Shown in pieces: positions 1 through 7,595 of a stretch of 16,133 nucleotides of DNA (positions within the stretch are counted from its first letter, which is position 1; every line of letters begins with the position of its first letter). The position numbers and the translations under genes are program-made. The stretch spans positions 1-16,133 of the forward strand of contig RFSP01000014.1 of the NCBI GenBank assembly GCA_009923895.1, given 5' to 3'. The DNA is from Betaproteobacteria bacterium. GTDB taxonomy: Bacteria > Pseudomonadota > Gammaproteobacteria > Burkholderiales > Burkholderiaceae_C. The notes under the pieces are model-generated. The model saw only the letters and a list, made by a program, of their open reading frames with translations. It was not told the origin of the DNA and did no database searches.

Positions 1-1
1 G

Positions 2-1477
2 GGGATTTCCACGGCCAGCAGCGACACCTCATCGGTTCTTGGCAATGGCTATTTCTATGGCAAGGAGTTTGCCGATCTGATCAAGGCCGGCACGCTCAAC
101 CCCTTCTCGCTGACGCAAACCGATGCGGCGCTGTCGGCCCTGAAGGCCATTTCTGCCAACGGCGCCAAGCTCTACGGCGGCCAGTTCACCTTGACCCAGG
201 CCGACGCCATGGCCACCGGCCCGTTGTTCAAGTTGCCCGCGGGTGAAGTCATGGCTGCGGTCGGCACCGACGTGCGCCAAGAGAAATACAAGTTCAACGG
301 CAATGAGACCGACTTGGCCACCCAGGCCCGCATCTTCAATGCGCCGTTTGACAGCATCAACACCCTGGACACGGTCAAGCGCGACATCCGTGCAGCCTTC
401 GCCGAAGTGCTGGTGCCGGTCGTCAAGGGCCTGGAAGTCACGGGCGCTGTGCGTCACGACAACTACACGGGCTTTGGCGGCACCACCAACCCCAAGGTCT
501 CCTTGCGCTTCACGCCGGTGGATCAGTTGTTGGTTCGCGGATCGTATGGCACAGGGTTCCGGGTGCCCACCTTCAACCAACTGTTCTTCGGTGTGACCGA
601 GTCTCCTTACAGCGGCAAAGACCTCGTCGATCCGGCCAAGTGCCCGACCCTCAAGGTCAGCACGACGCCCGGCTGCGAGTCCATCACGCCCACCATCCTC
701 ACCGGTGGCAAGCTGGGCTTGGGGCCTGAGGAGTCCAAGCAATCCACCGTGGGTTTTGTCTTTGCACCGAATGCCAACTTCAGCGCCGGGGCCGACTGGT
801 GGACCATTCGTCGCACAGGCACCATTCAGTCTCTTGGCCTGACCGACCTGGTCAACAACTATGCGCTGTTCACCGACAACTTCATTCGTGACGCGTCGGG
901 TGTCTTGACCAAGATTGATCAGCGCTGGGTCAACGCCGGCCAGACCGTCACCACCGGTGTCGATGTCAATGCCCGTGCCAGCGCCAAGGCGATGGGCGCG
1001 ACTTGGGGCCTGTTGCTGGACGGCAGCTATCTCCTGGAGAAGAAGTCTCGCCTGATTGCCAGCGCGCCCTTCGGTGCCAGTGAGATCGCAGTGTTCACCC
1101 GGGCCGGTGACCTGGGCTTGCGCTGGAAGCACACCTTGACGGGCACTTACAACCGCGGCAATTGGACGGGCATCTTCACCCAGATCTACCGCAGCGGCTA
1201 CAAGGACTACGTCTTGCCGGGTGTGGCCAACGGCAGCATCACCCCGCCTGACTGGAACCCCAATGTCGCGGCCTACACGATCTACAACGCCAGCGTCACC
1301 TACACGGGCTACAAGAACACGGGCTTGACCTTTGGCATCAAGAACCTGTTTGACAAGGCACCTCCGTTTGCCGCCGCTTACGACAGCAACACCGGGGCGG
1401 GCAGCTCGTGGGAGCCGCGCGTGGCCGATCCGCGTCTGCGCTCGTTCACCATGACTGTGGATTACAAGTTCTTCTGA
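2..1477 (+). CDS. TonB-dependent outer-membrane receptor, C-terminal part (5' truncated by window edge)
   Basis: The frame is open from base 2 with no start codon needed, so the N-terminal signal peptide, TonB box and most or all of the plug lie outside the window; 491 residues are present. The visible part is beta-barrel. It has the typical strand motif GSYGTGFRVPTFNQLFFG (nt 538-591), alternating aromatic strands, the VNAGQTVTTGVDVNARA segment that is common in these receptors, and a C-terminal ...VDYKFF ending in Phe, the usual signal for outer-membrane barrel insertion. A Cys pair about 13 residues apart (nt 640-675) probably forms a disulphide in an extracellular loop. The family takes up siderophores, cobalamin, metal complexes, sugars or peptides with energy from TonB-ExbBD. 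The substrate cannot be read from this part. The peptide-type ABC transporter that follows suggests a peptidic or metal-peptide ligand, which is inference. The gene ends at an intrinsic terminator. Confidence 0.9.
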   Translation, partial: GISTASSDTSSVLGNGYFYGKEFADLIKAGTLNPFSLTQTDAALSALKAISANGAKLYGGQFTLTQADAMATGPLFKLPAGEVMAAVGTDVRQEKYKFNGNETDLATQARIFNAPFDSINTLDTVKRDIRAAFAEVLVPVVKGLEVTGAVRHDNYTGFGGTTNPKVSLRFTPVDQLLVRGSYGTGFRVPTFNQLFFGVTESPYSGKDLVDPAKCPTLKVSTTPGCESITPTILTGGKLGLGPEESKQSTVGFVFAPNANFSAGADWWTIRRTGTIQSLGLTDLVNNYALFTDNFIRDASGVLTKIDQRWVNAGQTVTTGVDVNARASAKAMGATWGLLLDGSYLLEKKSRLIASAPFGASEIAVFTRAGDLGLRWKHTLTGTYNRGNWTGIFTQIYRSGYKDYVLPGVANGSITPPDWNPNVAAYTIYNASVTYTGYKNTGLTFGIKNLFDKAPPFAAAYDSNTGAGSSWEPRVADPRLRSFTMTVDYKFF

Positions 1478-1510
1478 CGATTGCAAAGTCTCACGTCTTG
1501 ACTTGAAACC

Positions 1511-1535
1511 GGGGCCTCGACAGAGGCCCCTTTTT
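1511..1535 (+). terminator. Intrinsic (Rho-independent) terminator after the TonB receptor gene
   Basis: A perfect 8-bp GC-rich stem, GGGGCCTC (1511-1518) with GAGGCCCC (1523-1530), closes a 4-nt GACA loop and is followed directly by TTTTT. It lies 34 nt after the receptor stop codon and only 19 nt before the GTG of the first permease gene. It should therefore end or reduce transcription from the receptor gene before the transporter genes. Confidence 0.88.
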
Positions 1536-1554
1536 CCTTGAGGCAAGAGCTCCG

Positions 1555-2583
1555 GTGTTGACCTTTTTGATCCAACGTCTGGTCTTGCTGTTGCCCACCT
1601 TTTTGGGTGTGACGCTGCTGGCTTTTGGTCTGATTCGCCTCATCCCGGGCGACCCCATCGAGATCATGGTGGGAGAGCGGCGTCTCGATCCACAAGCGCA
1701 CGCCGCTTTGGTTCACCGTTTGGGGCTCGATCAGCCGCTGTATGTGCAGTACGGCCACTACTTGGTTGATTTGCTCCAGGGGGAATTGGGCCGGTCTTTG
1801 GTGACGCGCGAGTCGGTGTTGACGGAGTTCGCGTCGCTGTTTCCGGCGACTGTCGAACTGGCGCTTGCTGCCTTGGCGTGGGGTGCCCTGGTTGGCGTGG
1901 CCCTGGGAATGTTGGCTGCGGCACGCCGGGGCTCTTGGTGGGACCAAGCGGTCATGGCCACCGCCACGTTGGGGCACTCGATCCCCGTGTTCTGGTGGGG
2001 CTTGGTGCTGATCATGTTCTTTTCAGTGCAATTGGGGTGGACCCCGGTATCGGGTCGCATCGGCATTGAGTTTGACGTGGTCCCGGTCACTGGCTGGATG
2101 TTGATCGATGCCTGGTGGTCGGACGAGGAGGGCGCATTTCCATCGGCCTTGTCGCATTTGTTGTTGCCAGCCATGGTCTTGGGGACGGTTCCCATGGCGG
2201 TCATTGCGCGCATGACCCGCTCGTCCATGTTGGAAGTGATGTCACAAGAGTACATGCGTGCAGCGCGTGCCAGAGGCTATTCACCGGCACGCATCGCCAT
2301 CGTGCATGGACTGCGAAACGCTCTGCTGCCCGTGGTGACCGTCATGGGTTTGCAGGTCGGCGGACTCCTGGGTGGTGCCGTCCTCACCGAAACCCTGTTC
2401 TCGTGGCCGGGCATTGGCAAATGGATGATTGATGCGATCGCGCGAAGAGACTATCCCGTGGTCCAGGCGGGCATCATCATTTCGGCCGTGATTTTTATGG
2501 GGGTCAATTTGGCTGTGGACTTGCTTTACAGCCTCATCAACCCTCGCATGCGCTTGCCCACTGCGACAAGCTCCGAGCCATGA
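1555..2583 (+). CDS. Peptide-type ABC transporter permease, DppB/OppB family
   Basis: This 342-residue inner-membrane permease matches the usual DppB length (about 340). The N-terminus reads as a first membrane helix with the family hallmark RLVLLLPTFLGVTLLAFGLIRLIPGDP (residues about 8-34). A periplasmic segment with LVTRESVLTEF follows, then the remaining helices. The cytoplasmic EAA-type coupling loop is at EYMRAARARGYSPARIAIVHGLRNALLPVV (about nt 2251-2340), and the family C-terminus LFSWPGIGKWMIDAI...RDYPVVQ is present. The start is a GTG, with AAGAG 5 nt upstream and GAGG 11 nt upstream; the next in-frame codon, TTG, is a weaker choice. It pairs with the DppC-type permease that overlaps its stop codon. 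The family moves di- and oligopeptides, nickel complexes or opines; the sequence does not say which. Confidence 0.93.
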   Translation: MLTFLIQRLVLLLPTFLGVTLLAFGLIRLIPGDPIEIMVGERRLDPQAHAALVHRLGLDQPLYVQYGHYLVDLLQGELGRSLVTRESVLTEFASLFPATVELALAALAWGALVGVALGMLAAARRGSWWDQAVMATATLGHSIPVFWWGLVLIMFFSVQLGWTPVSGRIGIEFDVVPVTGWMLIDAWWSDEEGAFPSALSHLLLPAMVLGTVPMAVIARMTRSSMLEVMSQEYMRAARARGYSPARIAIVHGLRNALLPVVTVMGLQVGGLLGGAVLTETLFSWPGIGKWMIDAIARRDYPVVQAGIIISAVIFMGVNLAVDLLYSLINPRMRLPTATSSEP

Positions 2584-3419
2584 AACGCCACCATCACCTT
2601 GGCACCTTGGTGGCCTTGGGTCTTTTCTCGGTGTTGCTGGGCTTGGTGATTCTGGCGCCTTGGGTGACTTTGCACGACCCGGCCCAACAGTACCGTGATC
2701 ATTTGCTCAGCCCGCCTGTGTGGCAAACGGGGGGTTCTTGGGCATTCCCCTTGGGGACCGACGAGCTGGGTCGCGATCTTTGGTCGCGGCTGGTATTTGG
2801 CGGCAGGATTTCGGTGCTCATCGGCTTTGCGTCGGTGCTCGCTGCTTGGGGCCCTGGCGTGATACTGGGGTTGTTTTCGGCCTTCTATCCGCGCACATGG
2901 GGCCCCGCGGTCTTGCGCGTGATGGATGTGCTGCTGGCCTTGCCTGGACTGTTGTTGGCCATTGCCGTGGTGTCCGTGCTGGGGCCCGGACTGGTCAACA
3001 CCGTCATTGCCATTGCGGTAGGGTCCCTTCCCGGCGCAGTGCGCATCACCCGGGCCTGCGCGGCTGCGGAGATTCCCAAGGATTATGTGAGCGCGAGTCG
3101 CATGGTGGGCGCCTCCAACCTGCGACTGATGTGGCGCACAGTCCTGCCCAACTGTGCCGCGCCGCTGGTCGTGGGCGCCACTTTGAGCTTCTCCGCGGCC
3201 ATTCTGGAGGCCGCCACATTGGGCTTTCTGGGATTGGGGGTGCAGCCTCCGACCCCCGAATGGGGCAGCATGCTGTCGTCTGCCCGAGACCATGTCGAGC
3301 GCGCGCCGTGGCTGGTCACCTGGCCGGGCCTGTTCATTTTGATGACCGTCATGTCGATCAATCTTTTGGGTGACGGATTGCGTGATGCGTGGGACCCGCG
3401 CCTGAGGCCGTCCTCATGA
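2580..3419 (+). CDS. Peptide-type ABC transporter permease, DppC/OppC family
   Basis: This is the second permease subunit, 279 residues, near the usual 280-300. It has one N-terminal membrane helix and then the diagnostic periplasmic motif FPLGTDELGRDLWSRLVFGGR (residues about 56-76), shared by DppC, OppC and NikC proteins. The EAA loop is at EIPKDYVSASRMVGASNLRLMWRTVLPN (about nt 3070-3150). The family end LGFLGLGVQPPTPEWGSML and GDGLRDAWDPRLR is intact. The ATG lies within ATGA shared with the stop of the upstream permease gene, which indicates translational coupling. With the DppB-type protein it would form the heterodimeric membrane channel, driven by the two ATPases encoded next. Confidence 0.93.
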   Translation: MKRHHHLGTLVALGLFSVLLGLVILAPWVTLHDPAQQYRDHLLSPPVWQTGGSWAFPLGTDELGRDLWSRLVFGGRISVLIGFASVLAAWGPGVILGLFSAFYPRTWGPAVLRVMDVLLALPGLLLAIAVVSVLGPGLVNTVIAIAVGSLPGAVRITRACAAAEIPKDYVSASRMVGASNLRLMWRTVLPNCAAPLVVGATLSFSAAILEAATLGFLGLGVQPPTPEWGSMLSSARDHVERAPWLVTWPGLFILMTVMSINLLGDGLRDAWDPRLRPSS

Positions 3420-4381
3420 AGCCGTTGTTGAGTGTGCGCCATCTGTGTGTGGACTTTGCGGGTGTGCCAGCGGTTGAGGCCTGGGACCTGGATCTGCACA
3501 GCGCAGACACGGTGGCGCTGGTGGGAGAAAGCGGATCAGGCAAAACCTTGGCCATGATGGCACTGCTGGGTTTGGTGGACGCGCCAGGTCGGGTCACCGC
3601 GCAGCGGATGGACTTTGACGGCGAGGACCTGCTGACGGTGTCGCCCGAGGTCCGCCGCAGACGGTTGGGTCGATCCGTGGGCGTGGTGTTTCAAGATCCC
3701 AGCCAAAGTCTCAACCCTTGTTATCGCGTTGGCGATCAGCTTCGCGAGGTCTTGCGGGTGCACCTTCGGCTCAAGGGGCCCGCGTTAGAAAAAAGGGTGG
3801 TGGAGCTGTTGGAGGCGGTCGAAATTGCCGATGCCAAGCGGCGCATGCAAGCCTACCCGCATGAACTGTCCGGCGGCTTGAATCAACGCGTCATGGTGGC
3901 CATGGCGCTGGCTTGCCAACCCAAGTTGTTGATCGCTGATGAGCCCACCACAGCCCTGGATGTCACCACCCAGGCACAGGTCATGAATTTGTTGGCGCGT
4001 TTGCAGCGCGATCACGGCATGGCCATGGTCCTGATCTCTCACGACTTGGCGGTGGTGGCCCAACGCGTGAGACGGGTGTGTGTCATGTATGCGGGCCAAA
4101 TGATGGAAGCCGGTTCGCCCGACGAGCTGTTCAAGGCCCCACGCCATCCGTACACCTGGGCCTTGTTGCAAGCATTGCCCGAACACGGCACAGAGTCACG
4201 GCGCTTGTTTGCGCTTCGAGGACGTGTCCCGGGGCCCCACGATCGGCCTGACGGCTGCTTGTTTGCTCCTCGCTGTGATCGGGCTCAAGAATCTTGTGGT
4301 CAACACCGTCCCGCGTGGCAAAACCATCTTCGGTGTTCCTTCCCGTTGGACCCTTGCGTTGCGCGCCATGCCCATGAATGA
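3416..4381 (+). CDS. Peptide-type ABC transporter ATP-binding protein, DppD/OppD family
   Basis: This 321-residue cytoplasmic ATPase has every ABC motif: Walker A GESGSGKT (residues 37-44), Q-loop FQDPSQSLNP, signature LSGGLNQRV (from 151), Walker B LLIADEP with D175/E176, and switch His in LISHDL. The C-terminus is the oligopeptide-transporter extension (HPYTWALLQALPE, then RGRVPGP and a four-Cys segment: GCLF, RCDR, ESC, LRCS). That extension separates peptide/nickel transporter ATPases from other ABC ATPases, and such Cys sets can hold an iron-sulphur cluster in some Opp/Dpp ATPases. I chose the ATG at 3416, not the one 27 nt upstream, because it forms an ATGA overlap with the DppC-type gene and has GAGG at 3404-3407. 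The signature has GLNQR rather than the more common GMRQR/GMKQR, a mild variation. Confidence 0.93.
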   Translation: MKPLLSVRHLCVDFAGVPAVEAWDLDLHSADTVALVGESGSGKTLAMMALLGLVDAPGRVTAQRMDFDGEDLLTVSPEVRRRRLGRSVGVVFQDPSQSLNPCYRVGDQLREVLRVHLRLKGPALEKRVVELLEAVEIADAKRRMQAYPHELSGGLNQRVMVAMALACQPKLLIADEPTTALDVTTQAQVMNLLARLQRDHGMAMVLISHDLAVVAQRVRRVCVMYAGQMMEAGSPDELFKAPRHPYTWALLQALPEHGTESRRLFALRGRVPGPHDRPDGCLFAPRCDRAQESCGQHRPAWQNHLRCSFPLDPCVARHAHE

Positions 4382-5420
4382 CGCTCCCACAGTGACGGCT
4401 CCCGTGGCGACAGGATCCCCGGTCCTTCGCGCGCAGGACTTGACCCGACACTACCGAATTCGCCGAGGGCTTTTTCGCAGTGACGATGAGGTGCGGGCGC
4501 TGGAGCGCGTGTCATTGACGCTGGAGCCGGGCCGCACGCTGGCGGTGGTGGGCGAATCGGGTAGCGGCAAGAGCACGCTGGCACGGCAACTCACCCTCAT
4601 GGAAAGCCCGACGTCGGGTCGCTTGTGGATCGACGGCGTGGAGGTGACCCGTGCCGAGGGGCGAGAGCGTGCGGCCCTGCGGCGCCACACGCAAATGATT
4701 TTTCAAAATCCTTATGCCTCCTTGAATCCTCGTCAGACCATCGCGTCGACGCTTGAAGAGCCTCTCCTGCTCAACACCCGCGCCTCACCAGCACAGCGCC
4801 GTGAACAGGCCCAGGCCATGATGGCCAAAGTCGGACTCGGTGCCGAACACCTCAGTCGATATCCCCACATGTTTTCCGGAGGTCAGCGCCAGCGCATCGC
4901 CATCGCGCGTGCCTTGATGCTGTCGCCCGCCGTGGTGGTGGCCGACGAGCCCACCTCGGCTTTGGACGTCTCGGTTCAAGCCCAAATCTTGAACCTGCTC
5001 ATGGACTTGCAAGCCTCCAGCGGGATGGCCTTGGTGTTCATCTCCCACAATCTGGCCGTGGTGGAGCATGTGGCCGATGATGTCATGGTCTTGTACCGGG
5101 GACGCGTCGTAGAGGCCGGTCCCAAGCAGCGGGTGTTGCAGGCACCCCTGCATCCGTACACGCGGGCTTTGCACGCCGCAGTGCCCAGGCTCAATGCGCC
5201 AGTTGCTGCGCCAGTCGCTGCAGATGTATCTCAACATACCACCTGGATTGCGCAACCAGACACGCATCTGGGTAGACCGCCCAGTCCTTTGCGTCCCACC
5301 TCGGGTTGTGCCTATCAGACCCATTGCCCGCATCGACAAGAGGTCTGTCAATGGCAGCCGCCCGAACTTCAAGAGGTGGACGGTCGGCGCGTGGCCTGCC
5401 ACAAGGTGATGACCCCATGA
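4374..5420 (+). CDS. Peptide-type ABC transporter ATP-binding protein, DppF/OppF family
   Basis: This is the second ATPase of the transporter, 348 residues. Walker A is GESGSGKS (60-67), the Q-loop is IFQNPYASLNPR, the signature is FSGGQRQRIAIARAL (S168-Q171), Walker B is VVVADEPTSALD (D191/E192) and the switch is VFISHN. As in DppF, the N-terminal strand carries the insert HYRIRRGLFRSDDEVRALERV before Walker A. The C-terminal extension begins HPYTRALHAAVP and carries four Cys (GCAY, HCPH, EVC, VACH). Two ATGs stand 6 nt apart, at 4368 and 4374. I prefer 4374 because it overlaps the upstream stop by 8 nt (ATGAATGA), but 4368 is possible and neither has a strong Shine-Dalgarno. A longer reading frame upstream runs inside the DppD-type gene and is not the start. 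The linker between the HPY motif and the Cys segment is rich in Ala, Pro and Val. Confidence 0.92.
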   Translation: MNDAPTVTAPVATGSPVLRAQDLTRHYRIRRGLFRSDDEVRALERVSLTLEPGRTLAVVGESGSGKSTLARQLTLMESPTSGRLWIDGVEVTRAEGRERAALRRHTQMIFQNPYASLNPRQTIASTLEEPLLLNTRASPAQRREQAQAMMAKVGLGAEHLSRYPHMFSGGQRQRIAIARALMLSPAVVVADEPTSALDVSVQAQILNLLMDLQASSGMALVFISHNLAVVEHVADDVMVLYRGRVVEAGPKQRVLQAPLHPYTRALHAAVPRLNAPVAAPVAADVSQHTTWIAQPDTHLGRPPSPLRPTSGCAYQTHCPHRQEVCQWQPPELQEVDGRRVACHKVMTP

Positions 5421-6640
5421 CCCCTGACACATTGGCACAAAGACTGCTCGAGGCCGTGCGTGCGCTGGACTTTGGTGCCACCGCCGATGCGCACTTGCAA
5501 GGCGGACCCCTCCAAGCGTTTCCGTCAATCGACTTGGCCGTGGTGGCTTTTCCGTCCAAGGGCTCCCCTGTGTGGGCCAACGTGCTGTTTTCTCGCGAAC
5601 ATCCGCAGGGCGTGGTGGCGCAAATGGCGCCTGCGGCCGGTGCGATTCTCAACATCCGCTTCCTGGCCGACCTGCGCGATGCGCAAGGGGTGTCGGTGGC
5701 CTGGCTGCCTGGGGCCGACTGGCGCCAGTGGCCCTGGCGGACGCTGGCAGGATCGGGCCCATTGGACATGGTGGCACCCTACCCTGCATCGCTGCTCAAG
5801 CTCATGGTGGCGGTGGGCGTGGGCATGGCCGTTGATTGGGGCTTGTGCCGATGGGACCAGTCGTGGCCTTTTGCGGGCCAGGCACGCACGATCGCGCAAT
5901 GGGGTGAGGACATGATCGTCACCAGCTCCAACGAGTCCACCTCGGCGCTGGTGGCGCTTTTGCATGCCTTGGGCTTGATCAACGAACAACCCGACCCAGG
6001 CGCGCGGCATGCCTTGCACCAAGCCTTCGAGTCCCGTGGCCTGTTGACCTTGCGCTTGGCGGGCACTCGCAAGGACGGGGCTTGGGGCAACGCGGCAGGG
6101 GCCGGCGTGGGCCAAATCCAAATGACGGCTTGGGACACGGCAAGGCTGCTGTGGCTCCTGGACCCTCGGGCGCCTTTGGCACCTTGGCCTGGGGCCTCGC
6201 CCCTTTTGAGTCCGCAAAGTCGAGACCGGGTGTTGGCCTGGTTGGCCGACCAAGGGTTGCATGAGATCCTGTCGTCTGGGTTGTTGCAGGGGCTGCCGGA
6301 CCACCAAAGCGGGATTCCGGCGCAATTGCCCCTGCGATGGCGCGACGGACCTGACGCCATCCAAGTGGGAGACCGTCGCCTGCCGGGTGATGTGCGTGCA
6401 TGGAATGAGCGCTCGCAAGTGACTTTCTGGCACAAAACGGGCACCACCGAGAACTACGCCTCCGACGCGGGCATCGTTCAAGGCGTGCCGCCCCACCAAC
6501 GGCACTACCTGGTGGCCTTGCTGACCAACTTGGGCACACGCTACGCAAGCGATCCAAGTTGCGCCACCACCTGGAGGTTGCCCATGCTGGGCGCTGCCAT
6601 CGACACCGCGCTGGCCACTTGGCTTGAATCTGAATTCTGA
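5417..6640 (+). CDS. Serine hydrolase of the class A beta-lactamase fold, no signal peptide
   Basis: The protein has 407 residues. Three active-site elements of the class A beta-lactamase/PBP superfamily appear in order and at sensible spacing: SLLK (nucleophile S125, K128), S-x-N in MIVTSSNESTSALV (S170, N172; compare SDN in class A enzymes) and KTG (340-342, in FWHKTGTTENYASDAGIV). It is longer than a class A beta-lactamase (about 290) because of roughly 100 extra N-terminal residues and about 60 more before KTG. The N-terminus (MTPDTLAQRLLEAVRALDFG) has no hydrophobic stretch, so the enzyme is predicted to be cytoplasmic, which is unusual for this fold. The ATG at 5417 overlaps the ATPase stop as ATGA and has AAGGTGA 7 nt upstream. 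Its place after an importer and before two peptidase-type genes suggests it cuts an imported amide or peptide. A role in antibiotic resistance is not indicated. The substrate is unknown. Confidence 0.85.
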   Translation: MTPDTLAQRLLEAVRALDFGATADAHLQGGPLQAFPSIDLAVVAFPSKGSPVWANVLFSREHPQGVVAQMAPAAGAILNIRFLADLRDAQGVSVAWLPGADWRQWPWRTLAGSGPLDMVAPYPASLLKLMVAVGVGMAVDWGLCRWDQSWPFAGQARTIAQWGEDMIVTSSNESTSALVALLHALGLINEQPDPGARHALHQAFESRGLLTLRLAGTRKDGAWGNAAGAGVGQIQMTAWDTARLLWLLDPRAPLAPWPGASPLLSPQSRDRVLAWLADQGLHEILSSGLLQGLPDHQSGIPAQLPLRWRDGPDAIQVGDRRLPGDVRAWNERSQVTFWHKTGTTENYASDAGIVQGVPPHQRHYLVALLTNLGTRYASDPSCATTWRLPMLGAAIDTALATWLESEF

Positions 6641-6652
6641 AGAGAGGTCTGC

Positions 6653-7585
6653 ATGGCTTGGTCTGCATTGAGTCCCGACGCCTTGATCGCCGTGGTCGCC
6701 CCTGCGGGACCTGCCCTTGCGGGGCAGGTCGATCAGGTGCAGCCGCTCATCGAGGCGCAAGGCTGGCGCGCCCGGCTGTATCCCAGTTGCCGGCAAGCCC
6801 GCGGGTATCTGGCCGGCTCCGATGAGCAGCGTCTGGCAGATCTCCATGACGCCTTTGCGGACCCCGAAGTCAAGGCCGTCATGTGTTTGCGAGGGGGCTA
6901 TGGCTGTGGCCGGCTCCTGGAGCGTGTCAACGCGGACCTGCTGAGCCAACACGACAAACCCTTCGTTGGGTACAGCGACATCACCGCCTTGCATGCCCTG
7001 CGCGGCCGCCTGGGTTTGTGGGGCTTGCATGGACCCATGCTCGCGTCTGACCTGATCAAGCCGGAGCGACATGAGGACCGCCAGATCCTCTTTGATTTGC
7101 TGCGTCACGGCTTGGTGCGCAACACCACCTGGTCACCCCGGCTCGAACCTGAACTGCAGGGCATTGGTCGGGAGTTTGAAGGCACGTCAGGCGTGGTGGA
7201 AGGCCCGTTGGTGGGCGGCAATCTCAGCCTGATGGCTGCGCTCATCGGAACGCCTTATCAACTGCCGGTGGACGGAGCCATTGTGTTTTTGGAAGAAGTG
7301 GCCGAAGAGCCCTATCGCGTGGATCGCATGATGGTGCAATTGCGACAGTCGGGTGCCCTGCGGGCAGCAGCGGGTTTCTTGGTGGGCCGATTTTCTGATG
7401 AAGCGTCGCCGCGCGGGGTGCTTGAAGAATTCCTGGCGCCTTTGGGCAAGCCGATTCTGGCCGGGTGGCCGACCGGCCATGGCACCCCCCACTGGACCTT
7501 GCCCATGGGGCCTCGCTGCCGCCTCGATGCCCGCGCGGGCACACTCACTTTGTTGCAAGATGTGATCTTGCCTCCTTCACCCTGA
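6653..7585 (+). CDS. S66 family serine peptidase (LD-carboxypeptidase / MccF-like)
   Basis: The 310 residues match the usual length of about 305-345. The family features are all present: N-terminal VVAPAGP, then CLRGGYGCGRLLERVN, VGYSDITALH with nucleophile S108, GGNLSLMAALIGTPY, VFLEEVAEEPYRVDRM with E214, and GWPTGHGTPHWTLPMG with H276. S108-E214-H276 lines up with the Ser-Glu-His triad known for LD-carboxypeptidase A. Members either remove the terminal D-Ala from cytoplasmic muropeptide tetrapeptides (LdcA, murein recycling) or cut peptidyl nucleotides such as microcin C (MccF, self-immunity). The sequence alone does not decide between them. No signal peptide is seen, as expected for both. 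The ATG at 6653 has AGAGAGG 5 nt upstream and lies 12 nt after the serine hydrolase gene, so the two are probably one transcript. It is not adjacent to other murein genes here except possibly its operon partners. Confidence 0.9.
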   Translation: MAWSALSPDALIAVVAPAGPALAGQVDQVQPLIEAQGWRARLYPSCRQARGYLAGSDEQRLADLHDAFADPEVKAVMCLRGGYGCGRLLERVNADLLSQHDKPFVGYSDITALHALRGRLGLWGLHGPMLASDLIKPERHEDRQILFDLLRHGLVRNTTWSPRLEPELQGIGREFEGTSGVVEGPLVGGNLSLMAALIGTPYQLPVDGAIVFLEEVAEEPYRVDRMMVQLRQSGALRAAAGFLVGRFSDEASPRGVLEEFLAPLGKPILAGWPTGHGTPHWTLPMGPRCRLDARAGTLTLLQDVILPPSP

Positions 7586-7595
7586 AAGCCCTGCC

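Noticed and set aside
1498..1526. TTGACT as the -35 of a promoter for the transporter genes
   Set aside because: At 16-18 nt downstream lies the GC-rich terminator stem, with nothing like a -10 hexamer.
29..1546. Long reverse-strand reading frame (505 codons) opposite the TonB receptor
   Set aside because: The forward frame has clear beta-barrel motifs and a terminal Phe. The reverse product has no recognisable domain and is the usual by-product of GC-rich codon bias.
2115..3373. Alternative forward frames inside the two permease genes
   Set aside because: They overlap fully with permeases that show hydrophobic helices and EAA loops; the alternative products are Gly/His/Arg-rich and unlike known proteins.
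4209..4373. Upstream extension of the DppF-type ATPase
   Set aside because: The extension lies inside the DppD-type coding sequence and adds residues unlike the family; starts at 4368 or 4374 fit the normal N-terminus.
5525..7108. Long reverse-strand reading frame (527 codons) opposite the serine hydrolase and S66 genes
   Set aside because: It spans two well-supported forward genes with intact catalytic motifs and is rich in Gln, Arg and His without any family pattern.
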